From assembly GCA_002841785.1 (NCBI GenBank), contig PHAW01000006.1, positions 1 through 32,162 on the forward strand: a stretch of DNA of 32,162 bases, written 5' to 3'. Both the position numbers and the translations under genes were made by a program. The notes under the pieces are model-generated. The model was not told the DNA's origin. It did no database searches and saw only the letters and a list, made by a program, of their open reading frames with translations. Numbering within the stretch: position 1 is the stretch's first letter; each line of letters opens with the position of its first letter. This document shows positions 20,301 through 26,091 of this stretch, one piece after another. The DNA comes from Deltaproteobacteria bacterium HGW-Deltaproteobacteria-3. Lineage in GTDB: Bacteria; Desulfobacterota; Desulfobulbia; Desulfobulbales; Desulfurivibrionaceae.

Positions 20301-20534
20301 TCCTGGCCTGGCTTCAGCCTTAGCTATCGACACGGGGAAACGGTCTATGCGATCCAGGTGGAGAATCCGCACGGCTGCGAGTGCGGGGTTGCCTGGGTGG
20401 AGATGGATGGCCAGCGGGTGGCCGGGGGGGTGATCTATCTGGAGCGGGATTTAGTGAAACATCGGGTCGTGGTCAGGATGGGGGAGAGGCAAGAACCGAG
20501 TGAAGATGGAAAAGTACATCCGGTTATGGTATAA
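11322..20534 (+). CDS. ndvB: Cyclic beta-1,2-glucan synthase (GT84 plus GH94), giant membrane protein
   Basis: The enzyme polymerises UDP-glucose into cyclic beta-1,2-glucan, which acts in the periplasm (osmoadaptation, envelope). It is about 3070 aa. Approximate layout: N-terminal extra domain with two membrane helices (about 1-200); membrane pair at 560-630; GT84 glycosyltransferase with the DSDTQ motif near 785 and RAHRWIRGDWQ near 930; further helices at 970-1010 and 1085-1145; a glucoamylase-like domain (about 1160-1720) with DSGNLLGAL and WAGTMFEYLMP; and two GH94-type beta-sandwich/phosphorylase regions ending in GTGDWNDG near 2735, where the GH94 catalytic Asp lies. Proteobacterial homologues are about 2850 aa, so the N-terminus is the surplus. 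GTG 11322 is preferred: AAAGGA lies 6 nt ahead. TTG 11304 is the longer alternative. Preceded by a sigma-54 promoter. Confidence 0.93.
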   Translation: MGVGILIGYFAKHDEAHKALRELAKQGFRRAALVHKGTNGDVHTTDPFLWRRAYGVVLAAILSGGSAGVVFLLLHGLGLLPSGNFFLLTVFLAAITISVLAALFWLRRSRYGVEAGIIRDHARWLVSGESVLILLAPVESLPRPVALLRESGDIPPALFVMHRKCERRVEARGHKAQLSPAQVIEHAQRHAREQQVDLKPHRGFELLKRLKQSRKWVHQVCTDLAAASRLEQKATPAADWILDNEYILEGNTRDVLRNLPHRFYQQLPTLASDPYNGLPCIYGLAKDLVSHTELRLDRENILAFIDAYQSVRTLTIGELWAIPQMLRIALIESIQNLAVTALTHLRERQLADFWANRLIASNRRDANQLFAILEELATTELHPSPYFATQLVGLLYDEAAALAPVKNWLERTLKTPLHDLNLREQNRQVREQLASGNAFTSLRQLALLDWREIFEQLSRVEQVLRRDPSGIYLEMDFATRDRCRRAIEDLARAAGQPEQQVAERVITLATQAGHDSTGDAQRSYVGTWLVGPGRAELVRLLACHEKLRYRMLEWIYCHHLAIYAFGIGGFSALFVFLIVVFGLIPGFGQTGPSLVIQAGLVLLLLIPVSQLAIEVVNYLITRLLPPRPLPKMDFEDSGIPDAFRTLVVVPMMLANPETIRNEAEKLEIRYLANKEANLFFSLFSDYTDSATFSREEDNGLLEIARACLTELNTRHGGERFFLFHRERTWSESEQKFIGWERKRGKLEELNRLIEGTRPENAPDLVYVGDPDQLADIRFIITLDSDTQLPHASARRLVETLAHPLNQPRFDATTGRIMDGYTIIQPRVSPTLPSTSASVFSRLFSDAVGIDPYTQAISDVYQDLSGEGSYHGKGIYDVRTFSRVLSGRFPEERVLSHDLLEGAHVRVGLASDIELFDDFPQGYQSYSKRAHRWIRGDWQIAGWIFPRVPLASGEKVPNPLTLLNRWKILDNLRRSLLPVTNVGLLLASWFISPGIGGVAALVVGIQLLFHPLAQPFTIVTTRKGLRYFSPAKLLHDVLRAFVDGALLPHQAAVALDAIARVCYRRMISQRDLLEWVAQATHWRADRWQPLFVAALSFGSLFSMIVGAAIWRFMPASLPVAIPWLVLWFISPLLGWLLNLRPAEQPREKPLPETDRRFLRQVARRTWRYFSSFVSADTSWLPPDNYQVAHQNSLAMRTSPTNIGLWMTSALGAYDSGYLTINQVVEKLANTMATIGRLERYQGHLLNWYDIQTLVPLEPRYVSTVDSGNLLGALWTLEQGLDELTHAPLLDGKAFAGLADTGEILKQDAALEENTGLYRQTLDQLLAEWKAPPSGIVDLLRLQRRMEVDVRALVVAAGVKPWVGEIEQQVAAWVQNSDRYLTWIEILAEKTAEELAPLGSVALLAIQHDLAKAPSLHDIAHDRIGSIMILRAIREESLHAGDPLGPWLDRVFKAFATSQWLAGETLGTATRLIEDVRELSVALDMRFLYDNGSKLFSIGFNVSTDVLDASRYDLLASEARLGSFVAIARGDIPLEHWFSMSRLYGAIGRQRVLLSWAGTMFEYLMPLLFQYSYGNSLLDKAAREAVRIQIAYGRTRRVPWGISESAFGNMDLNKTYQYKAFGVPLLGLKRGLEEQLVIAPYATLLALNLAPSETVRNLKQLAGLGLLADYGYYEAMDFSRQTQRVGKRGVIIKTYMAHHQGMAFLALTNFLHGNPFPRRFHSDPRVRAFEALLQERIPTLPALHLTSTRENEPTLLSVDQIAPAESIFTTPHTAIPHSLLLSNGRYGVMVTNSGGGYSQWGGQELTRWRSDQTCDAMGTFCYIHEANPDRVWSSTYQPADGKLEGYSVNFALDRAVFRRDDNGLHTETEVIVSPEDDVEIRRITLINRTTRARHLNLTSYVELSMAPHRADRQHPAFNKLFIQTEALPGQQVLLAYRRARSEDELPLYVAHRLTFEQAGVDGPPEKDWQFETDRKRFIGRGHPLAKPMGAVQELGNSQGFVLDPCLSLRRSVVLQPGQHAQVSLVIAAGATREKVLLLMDKYSEPQEINRAMDFAWVSAQQQLQMLHIQPDEARRFQQLASHLLFPNLLLRAAGEQLAENRKGQAGLWPYGISGDLPIALVTIGETRDISLARQMLQAYTYWRMHGLSVDLVILNEEPGSYERPLQERLERLIQAHSLMNGTTQPGGIFLRNAALIPEEDLKLLKTVASVMLVAARGTLPQQLRAPMEAPELLERLSRKRAVREPSAPLPFMELNYFNSLGGFTPDGREYAIYLGPNTNTPAPWVNVIANPTFGTMVSETGAGFTWYGNSQRNRLTGWSNDPVLDPASEALYLRDEESGVFWSPTAAPVREETAYRARHGAGYTVFEHNSNGIEQELTVFVPVDENGGVPIKLQCLRLTNASSRRRRLSLTYYVELTLGENRETSQMHVQTNWDDEAQALLGQNRYHPEYPERVAFVALTPQADSYGGDRTAFIGRNRTLANPAAMELTHLSQRTGAGLDPCAALRVTLELSPGEQREITCMLGQADSVAHARELVLRFQEENALEEAFEQSKAWWAELLGTIEVHTPELAADLLINRWLQYQSLSCRLWGRSAFYQSGGAFGFRDQLQDVLAFLYARPELARDQILLAASRQFKEGDVQHWWHEPAGAGIRSRISDDLLWLPYVVAQYVRTTGDADLLKAEVSFLNAPTLADDQYEVFSTPDVTFERATIFEHCRRAVSRGLTIGPHGLPLMGTGDWNDGLNLVGAGGKGESVWLAWFLCELLQGMVEMSNLLQEPELGRTYQKKRQDLIQRAEQAGWDGEWYLRGTFDDGSPLGSAENTEARIDSLPQSWAWLSGAADPARAEQGLESAWNHLVREDEGLVLLFAPPFDTSEPSPGYIKGYPPGVRENGGQYTHAALWMAMAMARKGEGERAVQLLRMLNPIEHARDAEAVWHYGVEPYVVAADVYRLPGRIGQGGWSWYTGAAAWMYRAWVEEVLGLHIRDGRMRVNPVIPASWPGFSLSYRHGETVYAIQVENPHGCECGVAWVEMDGQRVAGGVIYLERDLVKHRVVVRMGERQEPSEDGKVHPVMV

Positions 20535-20535
20535 T
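20527..20535 (+). promoter_or_regulatory. Extended -10 promoter overlapping the glucan synthase stop codon
   Basis: TGGTATAAT is a full extended -10 (TGn plus TATAAT at 20530-20535) and includes the TAA stop of the preceding gene. No good -35 is seen, as is common for extended -10 promoters. It lies 35 nt before the start of the small secreted protein. Confidence 0.5.
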
Positions 20536-20570
20536 TGTTTTTTGAAAATCATCAAAACAGGAGATGCAAC

Positions 20571-21002
20571 ATGAAGCGTTTTTTGATCGCAATAGCGGTG
20601 GCCGCGGCCACAGTTACCACCCCTGCACTGGCTGCCGACGTTGGCGTCTCGGTCAGCATCGGCCAACCCGGTTTCTATGGCCGGATTGACATCGGAGACT
20701 ACCCGCAGCCACGGGTGCTCTACCGTCAGCCGATAATCGTTGAACGGGTGCAGGTTGTCCGTCCCCCGGTCTATCTGCGCGTACCGCCGGGCCATGCCAA
20801 AAATTGGAAAAAGCACTGCCGCGAATACAATGCCTGCGGCGAACGCGTCTTTTTTGTGCATGACGACTGGTACGAGCGCGAGTATGTCCCGCGTTATCAG
20901 GAAAAACATCGTGACCGCCGGGATGATGATCATGGGAGGGACAAGAAAAACGGCAAGGGGCATGGCAAGGGCAACGGCAAGGATCATGACCGCGGCCGCT
21001 AA
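20571..21002 (+). CDS. Small secreted basic protein of unknown function
   Basis: It is 143 aa. Residues 1-22 form a clear Sec signal peptide: MKRF, a hydrophobic Ala/Val core, then a PALAA cleavage site. The mature part has a Tyr/Arg/Pro-rich stretch (about 40-70), a motif PPGHAKNWKKHCREYNACGERV with two cysteines, and a low-complexity tail of Lys, Gly, His and Asp repeats from about 110. I recognise no enzyme motif; an envelope or periplasmic role is likely. AGGAG at 20559-20563 precedes ATG 20571 by 7 nt. It follows the glucan synthase directly and has its own candidate promoter. A hairpin-T terminator follows. Confidence 0.82.
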   Translation: MKRFLIAIAVAAATVTTPALAADVGVSVSIGQPGFYGRIDIGDYPQPRVLYRQPIIVERVQVVRPPVYLRVPPGHAKNWKKHCREYNACGERVFFVHDDWYEREYVPRYQEKHRDRRDDDHGRDKKNGKGHGKGNGKDHDRGR

Positions 21003-21054
21003 GGCGGTAGCCGAGAGGTAAGCGCTGCAAATAGCAGGGAAGAAGATGTTCCAG

Positions 21055-21094
21055 CGGGAGGCGCGGATGGTTGTTCGCACCTCCCGTTTTTTTT
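21055..21094 (+). terminator. Rho-independent terminator after the small secreted protein (repeat copy 2)
   Basis: The stem CGGGAGGCGCG / CGCACCTCCCG (21055-21086, one mismatch) is followed by eight T (21087-21094). It separates + strand genes from the convergent - strand formate dehydrogenase operon and is almost identical to the copy at 10771. Confidence 0.88.
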
Positions 21095-21185
21095 GTCGAC
21101 GGGATGGAAAGGCTGGTTGCCGACAATCAGCGGCATTTTGGCTGCAATCCCGGCAGTGAAGCCGGCAAACCGGGCGTATCCGTTG

Positions 21186-22031
21186 TCAGCCGTCCAGCTC
21201 CAGGATCTTCAGCTTCCGCAGTTCCGCCAGGCTGAAGACCGGGCCGTCCACGCAGGCCAGTTTGCCGTCCATGTGGCAGTGGCGGCAGATGCCCACCCCG
21301 CATTTCATGTGGCGTTCCATGGTGGTGAGCACCTGATGGTCGCCAAAGCCCATGGCAGCCAGTTTGCCCAACACCGCGCGAAACATCAGGGGGGGGCCGC
21401 AGATCAGGGCCGTGCTTTTGTCCAGCTCCGGGGCGAGATCATCCAGTAAAGCAGTGACCAGCCCCACCGGCCCGTCCCACCCCGGCTCGGCTGCATCCAC
21501 GGTGAGGCGGCAATCCACTCCCTGTTTCCGCCACAGTTCAAGATCACCCTGAAAGGCGATGTCCGAGGGGGTGCGGCTGCCGTAGAGCACGGTGAGTGCG
21601 CCGAACCGGTCCCGCTGGTCCAGGCAGGTGTCGACCACCGCCCGCAAGGGGGCCAGGCCGATGCCGCCTGCCACGAAGAGCAGGTCCCGGCCCGCGAGCT
21701 GCTCCATGGGAAAGGGGCGGCCATATGGGCCGCGCAAGCCGAGGGTGTCGCCAACCCGCAACCCGTGCATGGCGTGGGTGAGCTTTCCGGCCCGCCGGAC
21801 GCTGAGGTGGATATTCCCCGGCCGGGTGGCCGTGGAGGAGATCGAGATGGGCGCCTCCCCGCAATGGGGCATGGAGACCAGCATGAACTGGCCGGGCTGG
21901 TAGCGGAAACCGTCGTTGTACGAGCGGTCGCAAAAGGCAAGGACAAAGGTGGCGATCTGGGAGTTCTCGGCCACGATCTGTTCCACCCTGGCCTGCCTGG
22001 GCAGGTAGATATCGGCAATGGGTTGCGGCAT
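21186..22031 (-). CDS. FAD/NAD(P)-binding oxidoreductase subunit (sulfhydrogenase gamma / AsrB type)
   Basis: The 281-aa diaphorase subunit moves electrons between NAD(P)H, FAD and a [2Fe-2S] cluster. A ferredoxin-NADP reductase-like FAD domain (about 10-100) contains the segment ending GNIHLSVRRAG. The NAD(P) domain has GGIGLAPLR near 125 and CGPPLMF near 215. The C-terminal motif CGVGICRHCHMDGKLAC (about 245-262) supplies the [2Fe-2S] ligands, as in dihydroorotate dehydrogenase electron-transfer subunits. It is the third gene of the - strand fdhA operon, 25 nt after the iron-sulfur subunit. The start MPQPIAD fits the family but has only a weak GGAA upstream. In this context it is likely the NAD(P)+ port of a soluble formate dehydrogenase. 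Confidence 0.88.
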   Translation of the reverse strand: MPQPIADIYLPRQARVEQIVAENSQIATFVLAFCDRSYNDGFRYQPGQFMLVSMPHCGEAPISISSTATRPGNIHLSVRRAGKLTHAMHGLRVGDTLGLRGPYGRPFPMEQLAGRDLLFVAGGIGLAPLRAVVDTCLDQRDRFGALTVLYGSRTPSDIAFQGDLELWRKQGVDCRLTVDAAEPGWDGPVGLVTALLDDLAPELDKSTALICGPPLMFRAVLGKLAAMGFGDHQVLTTMERHMKCGVGICRHCHMDGKLACVDGPVFSLAELRKLKILELDG

Positions 22032-22056
22032 GGCGTGGTTCCGGTTGGGTTGAAGG

Positions 22057-23118
22057 TTACAGGCTGCCCTGGCAGGCGCGCTCCACGAAACGGACGATGT
22101 CGGTGCCGCCGAAGCAGATGCCGACGCAGCGGCCGCATCCCACGCAGCTTGGCCTGCCGTTTTGGCGCACGTCGTCGCGGAGCTTGTGGGTAAAGCGTTG
22201 GCGGATGGCGCCGGTTTTTGCCTGCACCGGATTGTGCCCCCCGGCCATCGCGGTAAAGCCTGCAAAGGTGCAGGCGTCCCAGCTCCGAAGCCTTTGGCCG
22301 CCGGCGTCGTCGAGCTGCTGGTCGCTGATGGTGAAGCAGGTGCAGGTGGGGCAGAGGTAGGCGCAGCCGCCGCAGTCCTGGCAACGCAGGGACAGCTCGG
22401 TCCAGACCTGCTCCGGCACCGTGTCCGCTTCCAGTTGCCGGATGGCCTGCTCCACATGCACCTGGCGGCTGAAGCGGCCGCGTGCCTCCAGAAAGGTCTG
22501 GTAATGGGCGGCTCGGTCCTTGTCGGCGGAGGGGGAGAAGAAAACCTGCCAGCGCTCGATCAGGGCTTGTCCCGGCGCCCGGCCGATCTCCACCAGGAAG
22601 CGGTCGCCCAGATCGGTGAGCTGCAGGTCGCTGCCCATCTCCAGAAAGGGGCCGGAGCCGGTGGCGTTGCAGAAGCAGTTCGGGGCCGGGGAGTTGCAGT
22701 TGACCCCGATCAGCACCGAGCCCTGGCGGCGCCGCAGGTAGAAAGGATCGCGCTGGTGGCGGGAGAAAACCACATCCATGTAGAGCACGGCGGAAAGATC
22801 GCAGGGATGCACCCCGAAGTAAACCGTGGGCGGGATGGTTGCCTGGACCGGCTGGAAATCATAGCCCTCCGCAGTGGTTGTATAGGTGTACAGCCGCTCC
22901 TGCTGGGGCAGGAAAAACTGCTTGAGCGAGTTCTGCGGCGGCTCGGTCAGCTCGATCTCCGCCGCGTCCAGATCGTCGATCACGGTGAACAGCACATCGG
23001 AGTGGCGGTTGCGCACCGGCGCCACCAAGCGGTATTCCTTGGCCAGCTTGCGCAGGAACCCCTTGAGATGATCCTTTTTCAAGAGGTGGCTGTGGGTGGC
23101 GGCGGCTGCGTGGACCAT
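22057..23118 (-). CDS. 4Fe-4S dicluster electron-transfer subunit (sulfhydrogenase beta / AsrA type)
   Basis: It is 353 aa. The N-terminal domain holds GVHPCDLSAV (about 104) and NCNSPAPNCFC (about 142), typical of the HydB/AsrA family. Two ferredoxin motifs follow, CQDCGGCAYLCPTC (about 240) and CVGCGRCVGIC (about 325). It probably wires the formate dehydrogenase catalytic subunit to the FAD subunit. ATG 23118 is chosen because AAGGAA lies about 8 nt upstream and the earlier in-frame codons fall in repeat sequence. In hydrogenases and in anaerobic sulfite reductase this subunit pairs with an AsrB/HydG-like protein, which is the next gene here. Confidence 0.87.
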   Translation of the reverse strand: MVHAAAATHSHLLKKDHLKGFLRKLAKEYRLVAPVRNRHSDVLFTVIDDLDAAEIELTEPPQNSLKQFFLPQQERLYTYTTTAEGYDFQPVQATIPPTVYFGVHPCDLSAVLYMDVVFSRHQRDPFYLRRRQGSVLIGVNCNSPAPNCFCNATGSGPFLEMGSDLQLTDLGDRFLVEIGRAPGQALIERWQVFFSPSADKDRAAHYQTFLEARGRFSRQVHVEQAIRQLEADTVPEQVWTELSLRCQDCGGCAYLCPTCTCFTISDQQLDDAGGQRLRSWDACTFAGFTAMAGGHNPVQAKTGAIRQRFTHKLRDDVRQNGRPSCVGCGRCVGICFGGTDIVRFVERACQGSL

Positions 23119-23146
23119 GGGCGGTTCCTTTTTTGTTTTCGGGCAA

Positions 23147-23228
23147 TCGTAACAACGGCCCTTCGACGGGCTCAGGGCGAACGGATCGGGCGAAGCACCG
23201 GTTTGAGGCATATTCTGCGTTGTTACGA
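23147..23228. repeat. Short repeat element with 11-bp terminal inverted repeats
   Basis: TCGTAACAACG (23147-23157) and its exact complement (23218-23228) flank about 60 bp that include CTTCGACGGGCTCAGGGCGAA (23161-23181). I recognise that inner sequence as resembling a short dispersed repeat found in many proteobacterial genomes. The right arm contains the fdhA stop codon. It may be a miniature mobile element or an RNA hairpin between operon genes. Confidence 0.45.
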
Positions 23229-25271
23229 ATCCATAATCTTTTCCACCCGCACGGCGCAGACCTTGTACTCCGGGCAGCGCGAGCCGGTGTCAAAGGCGTC
23301 GTTGGTGAGCAGGTTGATGGGCGCTTCGGCAAAATGGAAGGTGGTATACACCATGCCCGGCTCCACCTGATCGGTGATCCCGGCGGCCAGGGTGATCTCC
23401 CCCCGCCGGGAGACCAGCCGCACCGTTTCGCCCTGGCGCAACCCTTGCGCCTTGGCATCCAATGGATTGATCTGGAGCACCGCCTGGTTGCATTCCCTGG
23501 TCAGCCGCTCGCTTTTGCGGGTCATGGTGCCGGTGTGGTAGTGGTGGTAGATCCGGCCGGTCATCAGCAATAGCGGGTACTCCGGGCCGGGCAGCTCGCC
23601 GGGCGGGGTGTGGTTGGCAGGCATGAAGTGGCCCCTGCCCCGTGTGAAGTAGTACTTGTGCAGAAAGGGGGTGCCCGGGTGATTGCGGTCCCAGCAGGGC
23701 CATTGCAATCCCCAGTTCTGCTCCAGCCGGTCGTGGTGCATGCCGCCGTAGATGGGGGAGAGCAGGGCGATCTCCTCCATCACCTCACCGCTTGAATCGT
23801 ATTCCATTGCGTAGCCCAAGCGGCGGGAGAGCTCCATGATGATCTCGCTGTCGGCCCGGCATTCGCCCGGCGGGGGTACGGCCTGGCGCACCATCTGCAC
23901 CCTGCGCTCCGAGTTGGTGAAGCTGCCGCTTTTTTCGGCAAAGCAGGCGGCAGGGAAGACCACCTGGGCGAGCCGCGCCGTCTCGGTGAGGAAGATATCG
24001 CTCACCGCCAGAAAATCCAGGCCGCGCAGGGTTTCCTCCACCTTGCTCAGGGTGGGGTCGCTGAGCATGGGGTTTTCGCCCATGATGAACATGCCCCGGA
24101 TCGATCCTTGCGCGCCGCCGTGGGTCATCTCCACCAAGGTCAGGCCGGGTGCTTCCGGCAGCTTTACTCCCCACCCCCGTTCGAATTTCTCCCGGAAATC
24201 CTCGTTGTGCACGTCTTGGTAGCTGGGCAGCATGTTGGGCAGCGCCCCCATGTCGCAGGCGCCCTGCACGTTGTTCTGCCCCCGGAGCGGGTCGACCCCG
24301 GTGTCTTCCTTTTCGATGTGTCCGGCCAGCATGGCCAGGTTGGCGATGGTCTGCACGTTTTCGGTGCCGCAGACGTGCTGGGTAACGCCCAGGCAGTAGC
24401 AGATCACCGCTTTGCGGGCCCGGCCATAGAGCTGGGCTGCCTGGCGGATCAGGGGCAGGGGTACGCCGGTGAGTTCGGCGGTTTCCGCAAGGTCCAGGCG
24501 GTTGAGCATGTCGCGCAGGGCCAGGAAGTTTTCGGTGCGCATCTCAATGAACAGGTCGTCGGCCAGCCCTTCGTCCAGCAGCACCCGCATCATGGCATTG
24601 AGCAGGGGGATGTCGGTGCCGGGGCGCAGGGCAAGGTGGAGATGGCTGCACTCGGCCAACCGGGTGCGGCGCGGGTCGATGACGATCAGCCGGGCGCCCC
24701 GGTCCACTGCTTCCAGCATGCGGCGGGCCACCTGGGGATGGGCCTCGGTGGTGTTGGACCCGGAAACCAGAATCACCTCCGCGTTTTCGATCTCATTGAT
24801 GGAGTTGGTCATGGCCCCGCTGCCGAAGGTGGTGGCAAGACCTGCCACCGTGGGGGCGTGTCAGAGCCGGGCGCAGTGGTCCACGTTGTTGGTGGCAAGC
24901 GCGGTGCGGGCGAACTTTTGCAGCAGGTAGTTCTCTTCGTTGGTGCACTTGGCCGAGGCCAGCACGCCGATGGCCCGGCCGGTGTGCAGATCGCGGATGC
25001 GCCCGAGCTGTTGGGCGGTGAAATCCAGGGCCTCTTCCCAGGTGGTTGGGGTGAGGGCGCCGTTCTTGCGGATCAGCGGGGTGGTGAGCCGGTCGGGATG
25101 GTTGATGGATTCGTGGATGTGCCAGCCTTTGACGCAGAGATTGTCCCGGGAAACCGGGTGATGCCGGCTGGGCTGGCTGCCGCAAACCAGGCCGTCTTTT
25201 ACGTGCAGGTACAGGCCGCAGCCGCAGCCGCAGTAAACACAGGTGGTCAGCACATCAAACGCATCGGGCAT
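23223..25271 (-). CDS. fdhA: Formate dehydrogenase catalytic subunit, selenocysteine and molybdopterin (intact)
   Basis: It interconverts formate and CO2 at a Mo/W bis-pterin centre. It is 682 aa with TGA 24861-24863 read as Sec137 in CARL-U-HAPTV, close to Sec140 of E. coli FdhF. The N-terminal CVYCGCGCG (10-18) plus LCVKG (about 46) hold the [4Fe-4S] cluster. GSGAMTNS, GSNTTEAHP, PRRTRLAE and PLRGQNNVQGACDMG follow in order, and the MopB C-terminal domain ends the protein. The start is MPDAFDV at 25271, with AGGAG about 8 nt upstream; an earlier in-frame start at 25331 lies inside the promoter. It leads an operon with the AsrA-like and AsrB-like subunits, so NAD(P) is the likely electron partner. 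It carries every segment missing from the copy at 2812-6862. Confidence 0.94.
24831..24863 (-). promoter_or_regulatory. Selenocysteine codon and SECIS hairpin of the intact fdhA
   Basis: On the - strand UGA (24863-24861) is followed by 11 nt and a perfect 7-bp hairpin, GGTGGCA-GGTCT-TGCCACC (24849-24831). The GGUCU loop and 11-nt spacing are those of the E. coli fdhF SECIS as I remember it. Confidence 0.85.
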
Positions 25272-25286
25272 TACCGTTTCTCCTGT

Positions 25287-25359
25287 TTGGTGCAGGCCGG
25301 AACACGGATGCGTCCGGACAGCCTGCACCAATTGTAGCAGAGAAACAGCGGCGGATCAA
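25287..25359 (-). promoter_or_regulatory. Sigma-70-like promoter of the fdhA operon overlapped by an inverted repeat
   Basis: On the - strand TTGATC (25359-25354), a 17-nt spacer and TACAAT (25336-25331) form a good promoter. A perfect 11-bp inverted repeat, TTGGTGCAGGC (25287-25297 on + and 25321-25331 as complement), spans the -10/start region to just before the ribosome binding site. An inner CGGA/TCCG pair extends the stem. It could be an operator or a 5' leader hairpin. Confidence 0.55.
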
Positions 25360-25373
25360 AAGGGATAATCGTT

Positions 25374-25412
25374 CGGGAGGTGCGGGCATTGTTCGCACCT
25401 CCCGTTTTTTTT
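25374..25412 (+). repeat. Third copy of the hairpin-T module, oriented against the flanking genes
   Basis: A perfect 11-bp stem, CGGGAGGTGCG / CGCACCTCCCG (25374-25404), is followed by eight T (25405-25412). The T-tract lies on the + strand while both neighbours are on the - strand, and it overlaps the tetR stop codon. It would end + strand transcripts, not those of tetR. No + strand gene is visible before it. Confidence 0.75.
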
Positions 25413-26037
25413 AAGAATTGCTCCCTTCCCGTTTTGCCAGTTCAGCCAAGGCTGTCTCCGTGAGCTGCGGCCTGATCAGGTTCCGCAGCAGGTCGATCCC
25501 CCTTCGCAGCGTCTCGTCATTGATCTCTTCCCCGCCCACCTCCAGGTAATTGAGCCAGAAAAGGGTCACCAGCCAGATTTCCTCGGTAAAGAGAGCCATC
25601 TCCTTTTCCGGCATCGGCTTGAGGGTGCCTGTGGCAACGGAATAGTCGTTGGATTGCCGGATAACGGCCAGCATGGTGTGGTGGGTTTTAAGAAAACGGT
25701 CCTTGAGGAGCTGGTCGTTCAAGATCAGGGAGGTCAGCTCGCGCTTGAAAAACCGGTAGCGCCAGTTGTACGCCTGGATCATGACGAAGGTCTGTTCCAT
25801 CGTCTCCAGGGTGCCGGGCTGGAACCTGTCGAGGATCATCTGGTACTGTTCCAGGCCGTAGGCGTCCATCTGCTCGAAGATGGCGCGGATGATGTCTTCC
25901 TTGTTGCGAAAATGATAGTACAGATTGCCGGGGCTGATGCCGATGGCCGCGGCAATATGGTTGGTGGTCACCCCTTTGGTGCCCTGCTCATTGAAGAGCT
26001 GGAGGGTTGTCTCTATGATCTTGTCCCGGGTTTTCAT
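25411..26037 (-). CDS. TetR-family transcriptional regulator
   Basis: It is 208 aa, standard for the family. The N-terminal helix-turn-helix covers about residues 8-52, with VTTNHIAAAIGISPGNLYYHF as recognition region and the usual KEDII following. The helical C-terminal ligand domain (about 60-200) is not similar to any specific subfamily I can name. It lies 54 nt downstream of the radical SAM gene on the same strand, so both are probably one transcript. The 37-bp palindrome in front of that gene is the obvious candidate operator, implying autoregulation. Confidence 0.92.
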   Translation of the reverse strand: MKTRDKIIETTLQLFNEQGTKGVTTNHIAAAIGISPGNLYYHFRNKEDIIRAIFEQMDAYGLEQYQMILDRFQPGTLETMEQTFVMIQAYNWRYRFFKRELTSLILNDQLLKDRFLKTHHTMLAVIRQSNDYSVATGTLKPMPEKEMALFTEEIWLVTLFWLNYLEVGGEEINDETLRRGIDLLRNLIRPQLTETALAELAKREGSNS

Positions 26038-26091
26038 GGTTCGCTATGTTACCAGACGGAGACAGCCTTGACCATTGTAAAGCCTCCGGCT

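Noticed and set aside
25374-25412. Terminator of the tetR gene
   Set aside because: The T-tract is on the + strand; on the - strand the hairpin is preceded by A and not followed by a T-run.
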